Assembly (NCBI RefSeq): GCF_003952365.1
Contig: NZ_CP034443.1
Span: forward strand, 3,217,001-3,281,000
Reading direction: 5' to 3'
From: Mesorhizobium sp. M9A.F.Ca.ET.002.03.1.2
GTDB lineage: Bacteria > Pseudomonadota > Alphaproteobacteria > Rhizobiales > Rhizobiaceae
Length of the DNA stretch: 64,000 nt
In this document: piece by piece, positions 53,372 through 60,766 of the stretch
How positions within the stretch are numbered: the stretch's first letter is position 1
Layout of the letters: every line of letters begins with the position of its first letter
Made by a program: the position numbers and the translations under genes
The notes under the pieces: model-generated
Told to the model about the DNA's origin: nothing
The model's input: the letters and a program-made list of their open reading frames with translations, nothing else
Database searches by the model: none

Positions 53372-53968
53372 ATGGCAGCGAAGAGCATCATCAGCCGGCC
53401 GGTCTACGGAACCCTCTTCCCGCAGCCCGGCAAGCACCATCTTTTCGTGGCGGATGCGGAAGGAGCGCTGGCGATATCAGACCTGGCCGCCAGGGCGCCC
53501 GCCGGCTTTTTCGGCGATGCCCACATCATCTTCATCCCCGGTGCTGACGGCAAGCATGTCGCCGCACTCGAGGCGCTGAAGCCGGCGCAGTTCTACCAAG
53601 GTCCTTCCTTTGCCAGCGCCTTGCCGCGGCTGAAGCAGACCCTGGCCAACGCGCATATGGGCCTGCGGCTCTATCTCGCCGGCACCGAGGGGCTGATCGG
53701 CCAGGCCATGCAGGCGGCGCTCGAAGCCGGCATCGACCATGCCTCGATCCAGACCGAGCATCGCGGCTCGCTGGCGCGCCGCGTCCAATGCGTCCACTGC
53801 AAGGGCATCACCGAAAACGTGACGACGCAGCCGGCCACCTGTTCGCATTGTGGCCTGCTTCTTCTGGTACGCGATCACTATTCCAGGCGCCTCGCGGCAT
53901 TCCAGGGCGTCTGCATCAATGCGGAAGACCGCAGCGAAATTCCTCCCACGGAGGAGATTTTTCGATGA
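53372..53968 (+). CDS. dmmA: Dimethylamine monooxygenase subunit, DmmA-like
   Basis: A protein of 198 residues. The N-terminal and middle parts have no familiar enzyme motif (YGTLFPQPGKHHLFVADAEGAL, SALPRLKQTLANAHMGLRLYLAGTEGLIGQAM). The C-terminus has a zinc-ribbon-like pair, CVHCKG and CSHCG (about 145-170), followed by VRDHYSRRLAAFQGVCINAED. I recognise it as the DmmA family found only with the flavodoxin-reductase-like and DUF3445 subunits. It overlaps the next gene as ATGA. The four-gene order here, folate protein, this protein, reductase, DUF3445 protein, is the basis of the letter assignment. Confidence 0.75.
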   Translation: MAAKSIISRPVYGTLFPQPGKHHLFVADAEGALAISDLAARAPAGFFGDAHIIFIPGADGKHVAALEALKPAQFYQGPSFASALPRLKQTLANAHMGLRLYLAGTEGLIGQAMQAALEAGIDHASIQTEHRGSLARRVQCVHCKGITENVTTQPATCSHCGLLLLVRDHYSRRLAAFQGVCINAEDRSEIPPTEEIFR

Positions 53969-54930
53969 GCACCGGCACCACCAAGCTCGACGTCGTGGTG
54001 AGCGATGTCGTCCCGGTCAACGAATTGGTCACGCGCTTCCATTTCCGTCGGCGTGACGGCGCGTTGCTGCCGACGTTTTCCGGCGGCGCCCATGTCGTCG
54101 TCGAAATGCGCGACGGCGAGCGCACCAGGCTAAATCCCTATTCGCTGATGGGCTCGCCGCTCGACACGCGCGAATACACGATCTCGGTGCGCCGCGACGA
54201 TGCAGGCCGCGGCGGCTCGCTGTTCATGCACAGGCATGTCAGGCCCGGCATGGAGATGGTGATCAGCTACCCGGTCAATTTGTTCTCGCTCGACCTGCGC
54301 GCCAGGAAGCACCTGATGCTGGCCGGCGGCATCGGCATCACGCCGTTCATGGCGCAGACCGCGCAGCTGGCGGCGGAAGGCGGCAATTTCGAGCTGCATT
54401 ACACCTGCCGCACCGCCTCGCTCGGCACCTATGCCGATGTGCTCGCAGAGCGCTACGACCGCCGGGTCAGGCTCTACCACGACGACCGCGACGAGCGCAT
54501 CGAACTCGACCGGCTGCTGTCGTCGCAGCCGCTCGGCACGCATCTCTATGTCTGCGGTCCGTCGGGCATGATCGGCTGGGTGCGCGATCGCGCAGCAAGC
54601 CTTGGCTGGCCGGCAGAAACCGTGCATTTCGAGCACTTCGCCGCTCCCCAGCCCGGCGCCCCGTTCGACGTGACGCTGGCGCTCAGCGGCCGGACGATCC
54701 GCGTCGGCGAGCAGCAGAGCCTGCTCGAGGCGATCGAAGCGGCCGGCGTCGATCCGCCCTATCTCTGCCGCGGCGGCGTCTGCGGCCAGTGTGAAACCAA
54801 CGTGATTTCGCATGACGGCAAATTCATCCACAACGATCACTGGCTGAGCGAGGAAGAGCATCGATCCTGCGGGAAGATCATGCCCTGCGTCTCGCGCTTC
54901 GAGGGCAGGTCGCTGGTGCTGGAGAGATAG
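53965..54930 (+). CDS. dmmB: Dimethylamine monooxygenase reductase subunit (FMN / 2Fe-2S)
   Basis: Phthalate-dioxygenase-reductase/VanB-like protein of 321 residues. The flavin domain has NPYSLMGSP and YTISVRRD (RxYS-type motif). The NAD domain has LAGGIGITPFMAQ (about 116-128) and VCGPSGMIG. The C-terminal plant-type ferredoxin has CRGGVCGQCETNV and a last cysteine in IMPCVSRF, binding a 2Fe-2S cluster. It passes electrons from NAD(P)H to the haem subunit. Start ATG overlaps the dmmA stop. Confidence 0.85.
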   Translation: MSTGTTKLDVVVSDVVPVNELVTRFHFRRRDGALLPTFSGGAHVVVEMRDGERTRLNPYSLMGSPLDTREYTISVRRDDAGRGGSLFMHRHVRPGMEMVISYPVNLFSLDLRARKHLMLAGGIGITPFMAQTAQLAAEGGNFELHYTCRTASLGTYADVLAERYDRRVRLYHDDRDERIELDRLLSSQPLGTHLYVCGPSGMIGWVRDRAASLGWPAETVHFEHFAAPQPGAPFDVTLALSGRTIRVGEQQSLLEAIEAAGVDPPYLCRGGVCGQCETNVISHDGKFIHNDHWLSEEEHRSCGKIMPCVSRFEGRSLVLER

Positions 54931-54939
54931 GAGGCGAGC

Positions 54940-55980
54940 TTGGGCATCACCTTTCGTAACGAAACGTTCCGTAACGACTTCACCTTCAGGAACAGCCCGG
55001 AGCACGTCAGGCGGTTTCCGTTCCCGTTCCACGAAGACAGCTACATGTACGCGGTCAACATCGAGCCGCATGTCGCCGGGCCGAAGGGCAGCGTGCTCGA
55101 AAACCTGATCGACGTCGACGAGCACTATGTCGCCGAGATGCAGGACCGTGCGCTGGTGCTTGCCGAGGACCCGCTGCGCTGCCAGTCGCTGCCGCATATG
55201 ACGCTCGCCGGTTGGGACCTGCTCGAGCTTCTGATGGAACAGCAGGCGCTGGGCTATCCCGAGCATTTCACGCTGACGCGCGACGGTGACCGCTGGCGCT
55301 GGATCAACCGGCCGCTCGGCATCGACGACACCTTCACCTTCGGCGACGTGTCGACGCTGCCTTACGGGCCGATGGAATACATCACGCGCCAGAGCCAGGG
55401 CGATTTCTGCATCCTCGATCAGCGCGACGGCAATCTGTGGATGGATGCCGGCATGGTCACCACCCAGGCCGACTGGTCGCTCGATTTCGACATCGGCATG
55501 AACTTCTTCGAGTGGCATGCGCCGGTGCCGCTGGCGCATGAGAAGGGGATTTTTGTCAGGGCGCTGAAGTTCCTCACCAACATCCAGCAAGGCAAGCCGG
55601 CGCGGCGCCTGAACTGGACGATGACCATCAATCCGCGCCTCGACACCAGCCCGGAAAACTATCACAAATGGGGTCCGGACCGGACGACGGTGACGCCCGA
55701 GAATGTCGGCGAAAAGGTCCATCTGCGCGTCGAATTGCAAAGCTTCTGGCGGCTGCCGCGCTCGAACGGCATCGTCTTCCCGATCCGCTGCTATCTGATC
55801 AAGATGGACGAACTGGTGACGCAGCCGAAATGGGCGCGGCGTCTGCATCGCGTCATCCGCGACCTTCCCGATGAGCTCGCCAACTACAAGGGCCTGACGC
55901 GCTATCGCCCGACGCTGGTCGAGTGGCTGTCGAAGTTGGACGACGGCAGCCCGACGTCGCCGGGTTTTGGGCCGGATTGA
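54940..55980 (+). CDS. dmmC: Haem-dependent oxidative N-demethylase subunit (DUF3445)
   Basis: A protein of 346 residues and the likely catalytic haem subunit that demethylates dimethylamine to methylamine. The conserved DUF3445 segments are RFPFPFHEDSYMYAVNIEP, VDEHYVAEMQDR, ILDQRDGNLWMDAGMVTTQADWSLDFDIG and VHLRVELQSFWRLPRSNGIVFPIRCYL. The start appears to be TTG at 54940, six bases after GGAGG; no ATG is well placed. The first 25 residues contain a short repeated FRN motif (FRNETFRNDFTFRN). It follows dmmB by nine bases and closes the operon. Confidence 0.8.
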   Translation: MGITFRNETFRNDFTFRNSPEHVRRFPFPFHEDSYMYAVNIEPHVAGPKGSVLENLIDVDEHYVAEMQDRALVLAEDPLRCQSLPHMTLAGWDLLELLMEQQALGYPEHFTLTRDGDRWRWINRPLGIDDTFTFGDVSTLPYGPMEYITRQSQGDFCILDQRDGNLWMDAGMVTTQADWSLDFDIGMNFFEWHAPVPLAHEKGIFVRALKFLTNIQQGKPARRLNWTMTINPRLDTSPENYHKWGPDRTTVTPENVGEKVHLRVELQSFWRLPRSNGIVFPIRCYLIKMDELVTQPKWARRLHRVIRDLPDELANYKGLTRYRPTLVEWLSKLDDGSPTSPGFGPD

Positions 55981-56087
55981 ATTTCATGAGAGCGCCGAAA
56001 GGATGAAACCGGGCACTGCCATGTTATTGTGGCTGGTACCGCGCTGGTCGATGTGGGGCGGCGGCAGATTTGAACCGGAGTCTCAAA

Positions 56088-56300
56088 ATGCCAGTTGTTC
56101 AAGAAGGACCTTCGCCCGAAGACCCCTCGCATCCTGAGGAAATCAAATCAGTTTTCGATCTGCGTGTAGGGAAGCACATTACCTTGCAAGGCAGTGCCAG
56201 GATAACACCGGCAGGCGTGATCTGCACCGGGATCGCGGTCGCCGCCATGACGCTTGCGCTTGGGTACCTTGCCTCATCAATTAGGCGTCGCAGGCACTGA
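56088..56300 (+). CDS. Small membrane protein, unrecognised
   Basis: A protein of 70 residues with a polar N-terminus (PVVQEGPSPEDPSHPEEIK), then VFDLRVGKHITLQGSARITPAGVI and one C-terminal helix (about 47-63, TGIAVAAMTLALGYLA) before a basic SIRRRRH tail. The start ATG at 56088 has CGGAG at seven bases; a TTG at 56070 is possible. It lies 107 bases after dmmC on the same strand. The helix-plus-basic-tail pattern is believable for a small inner-membrane protein, but no function is visible. Confidence 0.6.
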   Translation: MPVVQEGPSPEDPSHPEEIKSVFDLRVGKHITLQGSARITPAGVICTGIAVAAMTLALGYLASSIRRRRH

Positions 56301-56301
56301 C

Positions 56302-56340
56302 GCATGCCGCCCAAAAGCGTCCGCGGTTTTGGCACACGAA
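56302..56340. repeat. Dispersed intergenic repeat, short copy
   Basis: GCATGCCGCCCAAAAGCG followed by CGCGGTTTTGG, the first third of the repeat at 28398 and 50312. It separates the small membrane protein gene from the end of the XRE-cupin gene. Confidence 0.7.
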
Positions 56341-56345
56341 GGGCC

Positions 56346-57068
56346 TCAACCCGCGCTGTTCTGCGGGTAGCAGATGATCGAGAGATAGCGCATCGGCAGG
56401 ACCGTCAGCACTTCCGGCCCGTGCGGCGCATCGGCGTCGAAGAACAGGCTGTCGCCTGGCTTCATCGGGTAGAGGTTGCTGCCGTGCCGGTAAACCACTT
56501 CGCCTTCGAGCATGTAGAGGAACTCCATGCCTTCGTGCTGGAAGGTCGGAAACACATCGGAATCCTCGGTCAGCGTGATCAGATAGGGTTCGACGACGAC
56601 GCCGCTGGTGTTGGAGCCGATATGGCCGAGCAGATTGTACTGGTGGCCGGCACGCGTGCCGCGGCGCTCGACATCGAGCCCTTCGCCGGCCTTGACGAAA
56701 ACGGCGCTGCGCTCCTCCTCGAAACGGCGGAAGAAGGCGGTGACCGGAACGCCGAGCGCTCGCGACAAGGCCTGCAGCGTCGTCAGCGACGGCGAGGTGA
56801 TGCCGTTCTCGATCTTCGACAGCATGCCGAGCGAAATATCGGTGGCGACGGCCAGGTCTGCCACGGTGATGCCGAGCTTCTTGCGGAACGCCCGCACCTC
56901 GCGGCCGATGGCGACCTCCAGCACTTTTTCACGGGTATCGCGGATGGCGTGCGGGTTCTGCGTCAGCGGCGTCCGGATCGTCCGTCCTTCGGCCGCCTTC
57001 GGCGACGGTTTGGCCTTGGCCAGAGCGGCACCGGCGCCATTCTTGAGGTCGGAAGCTGTTTTCGCCAT
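56346..57068 (-). CDS. XRE-cupin regulator, candidate controller of methylated-amine genes
   Basis: A protein of 240 residues. A basic, low-complexity N-terminus (1-45) precedes an XRE helix-turn-helix at about 53-110 (IGREVRAFRKKLGITVADLAVATDISLGMLSKIENGITSPSL). A C-terminal cupin at about 165-235 has HEGMEFLYMLEGEVVYRHG and PGDSLFFDADAPHG with metal-type histidines. It is divergent from tmm with a 258-base intergenic region. Related XRE-cupin proteins control amine and amino acid catabolic genes. The motif shared by five promoters of the cluster gives it a plausible operator set, but binding is not shown. Confidence 0.85.
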   Translation of the reverse strand: MAKTASDLKNGAGAALAKAKPSPKAAEGRTIRTPLTQNPHAIRDTREKVLEVAIGREVRAFRKKLGITVADLAVATDISLGMLSKIENGITSPSLTTLQALSRALGVPVTAFFRRFEEERSAVFVKAGEGLDVERRGTRAGHQYNLLGHIGSNTSGVVVEPYLITLTEDSDVFPTFQHEGMEFLYMLEGEVVYRHGSNLYPMKPGDSLFFDADAPHGPEVLTVLPMRYLSIICYPQNSAG

Positions 57069-57096
57069 GTCGCTACTCCGGACTCTGTGGATTTAT

Positions 57097-57111
57097 TTCA
57101 CTCACGGTGAA
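57097..57111. promoter_or_regulatory. Inverted repeat upstream of the XRE-cupin gene
   Basis: TTCAC-tcacg-GTGAA, 29 bases before the regulator start. The GTGAA half also occurs in the tmm and tdm sites (GTGAAAT), making autoregulation plausible. Confidence 0.45.
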
Positions 57112-57240
57112 CATATTCGGTGCCGATACAGGAGCGCAACTGCCACAGCAAGCCGTCCACGATTGATTTCTCGTATTCTCCGCGGGCTGCTACGGTGGAT
57201 CTCGCTGGAAAATCGGCCTTGATGAAACGCGGTTTCGCGA

Positions 57241-57260
57241 CAAGGCTGTTGACAGCCTTG
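57241..57260. promoter_or_regulatory. Perfect 20-bp palindrome upstream of tmm
   Basis: CAAGGCTGT-tg-ACAGCCTTG, centred about 77 bases before the tmm start, between tmm and the XRE-cupin gene. Its symmetry suits a dimeric activator or repressor site; which protein binds is unknown. Confidence 0.5.
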
Positions 57261-57280
57261 AACGGCGAATTACTGTCCTG

Positions 57281-57302
57281 TCAGTGAAATTTGTTTCGTT
57301 AG
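57281..57302. promoter_or_regulatory. Methylated-amine motif upstream of tmm
   Basis: TCAGTGAAATTTGTTTCG then TTAG, ending 24 bases before the tmm start. It serves as the reference for related sites at 37926, 40491, 50241 and 52093. Confidence 0.55.
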
Positions 57303-57326
57303 AGAAATGAGATCGGGAGGCCCGGA

Positions 57327-58685
57327 ATGAAAAGTCGTGTTGCCGTCATCGGAGCCGGACCGTCCGGCCTGGCCCAGCTTCGAGCCTTCAAGTCGGCTGC
57401 CGACAAGGGTGCGGACATTCCGGAGATCGTCTGCTTCGAAAAGCAGTCCGACTGGGGCGGGCTGTGGAACTACACCTGGCGCACCGGCCTCGACGAGCAT
57501 GGCGATCCGGTGCATGGCTCGATGTACCGCTACCTCTGGTCGAACGGGCCGAAGGAGTGCCTCGAATTCGCCGACTACACGTTCGAGGAGCATTTCGGGC
57601 GGCCGATCGGCTCCTATCCGCCGCGCGCGGTGCTGTGGGATTATATCAAGGGCCGTGTCGAAAAATCCGGCGTGCGCAAATGGGTGCGCTTCAACAGCCC
57701 GGTGCGCATGGTGACGTTTTCGGACGAGACGAAGAAGTTCACCGTAACCGCGCACGACCGCGCCAACGACGTCACCTATTCGGAAGAGTTCGACAACGTC
57801 GTCGTCGCCTCGGGGCATTTTTCCGTGCCCAACGTCCCCTATTTCGAGGGTTTTTCGACCTTCAACGGCCGCATCCTGCACAGCCACGATTTCCGCGACG
57901 CCATGGAATTCAAGGACAAGGACATCCTGATCATCGGCCGCTCCTATTCGGCCGAGGATATCGGCTCGCAATGCTACAAATACGGCGCCAAATCGATCAC
58001 CTCCAGCTACCGCTCGAAGCCGATGGGCTTCAAATGGCCCGACAACTGGAAGGAAGTGCCGCTGCTGCAGAAGGTCGTCGGCAAGACCGCGCATTTCAAG
58101 GACGGCAGCACCAGGGATGTCGACGCCATCATCCTGTGCACCGGCTACCTGCATTCGTTTCCGTTCCTCACCGACGATCTGAAGCTCAAGACCGCCAACC
58201 GCATGTGGCCGGACGGGCTCTATGAGGGCGTCGTCTGGGAGAAGAACCCGCAGCTGTTCTATATCGGCATGCAGGACCAGTTCTACACCTTCAACATGTT
58301 CGACGCGCAGGCCTGGTTCGCGCGCGACGTCATCATGGGCCGCATAAAGCTGCCTTCGGCAGAAGTGATGGCGGAGCATGGCGCGAAATGGCGGGCGCGT
58401 GAGGAAACGCTGGAAGACGCCGAGCAGATGATCTGGTTCCAGGGCGACTACACCAAGGAGCTCATGGAGCAGACCGACTATCCAGGCTTCGACGTCGAGG
58501 CGGTCAATCAGACCTTCATGGAGTGGGAGCACCACAAGGTGGAAGACATCATGGGCTTCCGCGACCACGCCTACCGTTCGCTGATGACCGGCACAATGGC
58601 GCCGCTGCACCATACGCCCTGGCTCCAGGCGATGGACGATTCGATGGAGAGCTATCTCGAGGTGAAGGGGGTCGCGGCGGAGTAG
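57327..58685 (+). CDS. tmm: Trimethylamine monooxygenase
   Basis: Flavin monooxygenase of 452 residues, oxidising trimethylamine to trimethylamine N-oxide with NADPH and O2. The FAD motif is IGAGPSG (8-14), the FMO fingerprint is [11 protein letters not shown], and the NADPH site is [10 protein letters not shown], with the tyrosine at 207 that is known to gate Tmm. Long stretches ([36 protein letters not shown], MGIxxP-free C-terminus with [12 protein letters not shown]) match bacterial Tmm rather than generic FMOs. The start follows GGGAGG. It is divergent from the XRE-cupin regulator; its product is the substrate of Tdm encoded at 38091-40460. Confidence 0.93.
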   Translation: MKSRVAVIGAGPSGLAQLRAFKSAADKGADIPEIVCFEKQSDWGGLWNYTWRTGLDEHGDPVHGSMYRYLWSNGPKECLEFADYTFEEHFGRPIGSYPPRAVLWDYIKGRVEKSGVRKWVRFNSPVRMVTFSDETKKFTVTAHDRANDVTYSEEFDNVVVASGHFSVPNVPYFEGFSTFNGRILHSHDFRDAMEFKDKDILIIGRSYSAEDIGSQCYKYGAKSITSSYRSKPMGFKWPDNWKEVPLLQKVVGKTAHFKDGSTRDVDAIILCTGYLHSFPFLTDDLKLKTANRMWPDGLYEGVVWEKNPQLFYIGMQDQFYTFNMFDAQAWFARDVIMGRIKLPSAEVMAEHGAKWRAREETLEDAEQMIWFQGDYTKELMEQTDYPGFDVEAVNQTFMEWEHHKVEDIMGFRDHAYRSLMTGTMAPLHHTPWLQAMDDSMESYLEVKGVAAE

Positions 58686-58733
58686 GGTGTGATCCCGAAG
58701 GGAAGCGCTTGTCACTCACGACCTGGTTACGCC

Positions 58734-59861
58734 TCATTTTATGAGGGGCAATTGCGTCACCAGTTCGTAGGATGTGCTGCGGCCGCCCGCTTCGCCCTTG
58801 CGCAAGAGCCCCTTGGCGATCAGATCGGCAATGTCACGGGCGGCGGTGTCCTGAGAGGTTTTCGCGAGCTTCGCCCATTTGGTCGAGGTCAGCTTGCCCT
58901 CAAAGCCGCCATCCAGCAGCCGATTGAGAACCTTGCTCTGCCGCGCGTTGAGATCGAGCGCGCTATGCGCCTGCCAGAAGTCGGCCTTGAATATCACGTT
59001 TTCCAAGGTCGCCATGGCGCTGGCAATGGCCCGGGCGAGGCGATCGACAAACCACTTGATCCAGTCCGTCAGGTCGAGGTCTTCGCCGGTCGTGGTGGCC
59101 TTGAGCGCGTCGTAATAGTCGCCGCGTGTGCGTTCGATCGCGGCTGACATCGAGTAGAGCCGTTGCGGGCCAGCGTCGGCGCGGGCGAGCGTCATGTCGG
59201 CGATAGCCCGCGTAATGCGGCCGTTTCCGTCATCGAAGGGATGGATGGCAACGAACCACAGGTGCGCGACGGCCGCCTTGATGATTGGATCGAGCGCGGC
59301 CGACGCGTTGAACCAGTCGAGGAAGGCCGACATTTCGGCTTCCAGCCGATTGGCGGGCGGTGCGACGTAATGGACTTTCTCACGCCCGAACGAGCCGGAA
59401 ACCACCTGCATCCGTCCGCCTGAATCGTCGCGCCATGCGTCGACGCGAAGTTTTTGCCCCCATTCGCTGCGACCAGTCGGAAAGAGAGCCGCGTGCCACG
59501 AGAACAGCCGCTCGGCCGTCAGCGGCTCGCGACAGTTCATGGTGGCGTCCAGCGTGATATGCACGATGCCCTCGACGGACCTGTCGGGCATCACGAAGCC
59601 GTCGATATCGATGCCGAGACGGCGGGCGAGGGAGGACCGCACTTGTAGTTCGTCCAGCCGCTCGCCCTCGATAGCGGAGGTTTTCACGACGTCCTGAGTG
59701 AGCGTCTGGAGCAGGGTGGTTTCGCGCACCTTGAAGCCCAGCGCCTCGACGCGGCCAAGCAGGCGGCCTTGCTCGTGGCGCACGGCCGCGAGCTGGGCCG
59801 TCAGTTCATCGTCGCGCCAGCGGAAGGCCGGCCAGTCAGGCGATTGCCAGATGTAGACCAT
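58734..59861 (-). CDS. Fic-domain protein (DUF4172-Fic-winged helix), probable AMP transferase
   Basis: A protein of 375 residues. An N-terminal DUF4172 region (about 1-85) contains the inhibitory helix motif TSAIEG (61-66). The Fic core has the active-site loop HPFDDGNGRITR with catalytic His207. A C-terminal winged-helix-like domain (about 310-368, RQSKVLNRLLDGGFEGKLTSTKW..DTAARDIADLIAKGLL) follows. Such proteins AMPylate targets and are held inactive by the inhibitory glutamate. No antitoxin gene is adjacent, as expected for a protein with an internal inhibitory helix. Repeated TGCGGA elements sit just upstream and may be bound by the winged helix. Confidence 0.9.
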   Translation of the reverse strand: MVYIWQSPDWPAFRWRDDELTAQLAAVRHEQGRLLGRVEALGFKVRETTLLQTLTQDVVKTSAIEGERLDELQVRSSLARRLGIDIDGFVMPDRSVEGIVHITLDATMNCREPLTAERLFSWHAALFPTGRSEWGQKLRVDAWRDDSGGRMQVVSGSFGREKVHYVAPPANRLEAEMSAFLDWFNASAALDPIIKAAVAHLWFVAIHPFDDGNGRITRAIADMTLARADAGPQRLYSMSAAIERTRGDYYDALKATTTGEDLDLTDWIKWFVDRLARAIASAMATLENVIFKADFWQAHSALDLNARQSKVLNRLLDGGFEGKLTSTKWAKLAKTSQDTAARDIADLIAKGLLRKGEAGGRSTSYELVTQLPLIK

Positions 59862-59881
59862 GCGCCGATTCTAGCCGGCCA

Positions 59882-59943
59882 TGCGGAGATTGCCAAGCAT
59901 AATCTCCGCACAAATGCGGATTAAACGGCCCCTATTCTCCGCA
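59882..59943. promoter_or_regulatory. Two inverted-repeat pairs upstream of the Fic gene
   Basis: TGCGGAGATT (59882-59891) and AATCTCCGCA (59901-59910) are exact reverse complements; TGCGGATT (59915-59922) and ATTCTCCGCA (59934-59943) form a second, looser pair. They start 20 bases before the fic ATG, so an autoregulatory operator is likely. Confidence 0.7.
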
Positions 59944-59969
59944 AGCGCACTCGATAAGCCGCTACGGCG

Positions 59970-60650
59970 TCACTGGCGCGACGGGGCTGTCCTGGTGCCA
60001 TCCCGTCGACTGAGATTGGAAATGAGGTCGCTGAACCGGTCGCCTTGAACCGCGATATGGTCGCGTAGGCGCTGACGCGCCGTGACTTCGTCGCCGTCGA
60101 GGATCGCCTGGACGATGCCCGCATGTTCGCCGATCGACACCTTGACGCGGTTGCGGACGCGCAACTGCAGGCGCCGGTAGGGGCGCAGCCGCCGATGCAG
60201 CGCGGCGCACTGTTCGGCGAGGAAGGTGCTGTGGCTGGCCGCGTAGATGGCGTGGTGGAAGACTTCGTTGTCGTAGTAGTAGGAATCGGTGTCCTCGCTC
60301 GCCGCCGAGAGTTCGCACCGCTCATGGCTCGCCAGCAGCGCCGCGCGATCCTCCTCGGTATGGCGCCGGGCGGCCATCGCTCCCGCCATGCCTTCCAGTT
60401 CCGCCATCACCTCGAACATTTCGTAGATGCGGTTCGGCCCAGGGTCGACGACGACGGCGCCGCGCCGTGGCCTGGCCTCGACCAGGCCGATGGCGCTCAA
60501 CTGCATCAGCGCTTCCCGGATCGGCGTCCGCGAGACTCCAAAGCGCGTGGCGAGTTGCACCTCGTCGAGGCGTTCACCGGGCGCGAATTCGCCGGTGATG
60601 ATTCCGTTTTCGATCTGATCGCGCAGTTTGTGGAACGTGTTGCTGGTCAT
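59970..60650 (-). CDS. matR: GntR/FCD regulator of malonate metabolism
   Basis: A protein of 226 residues. The winged helix lies at about 4-70 (NGIITGEFAPGERLDEVQLATRFGVSRTPIREALMQL). The FCD domain lies at about 78-210, with the Asp/His metal set in YDNEVFHHAIYAASH, SIGEHAGIVQAIL and RDHI. It is divergent from the TRAP transporter and malonyl-CoA decarboxylase genes, the arrangement of rhizobial mat loci. An operator close to the published MatR site lies in the intergenic region. The ATG at 60650 lacks a strong ribosome site; the frame continues upstream through the operator, which argues against a longer protein. Confidence 0.83.
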   Translation of the reverse strand: MTSNTFHKLRDQIENGIITGEFAPGERLDEVQLATRFGVSRTPIREALMQLSAIGLVEARPRRGAVVVDPGPNRIYEMFEVMAELEGMAGAMAARRHTEEDRAALLASHERCELSAASEDTDSYYYDNEVFHHAIYAASHSTFLAEQCAALHRRLRPYRRLQLRVRNRVKVSIGEHAGIVQAILDGDEVTARQRLRDHIAVQGDRFSDLISNLSRRDGTRTAPSRQ

Positions 60651-60676
60651 GCGGGTAAACGGGTCCAGTTCGCAGT

Positions 60677-60690
60677 TTATGTATACAAGA
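60677..60690. promoter_or_regulatory. MatR operator
   Basis: On the minus strand TCTTGTATACATAA. The MatR site described in Rhizobium leguminosarum bv. trifolii is, as I recall, TCTTGTA/TACACGA, matching here at 12 of 14 positions with the central TGTATACA palindrome. A TTGACA -35-like box for the TRAP operon follows at 60694-60699. Confidence 0.75.
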
Positions 60691-60766
60691 CTGTTGACAT
60701 TGCACGCAAGAGAGACAAACAATCATCTCAATCGGACGGGAGGTCCGGAATTTAAGGGAGGTTGCA

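Noticed and set aside
54130..55848. 572-codon minus-strand frame opposite the dimethylamine monooxygenase genes
   Set aside because: Covers the ends of two well-supported plus-strand genes and shows no motif of its own.
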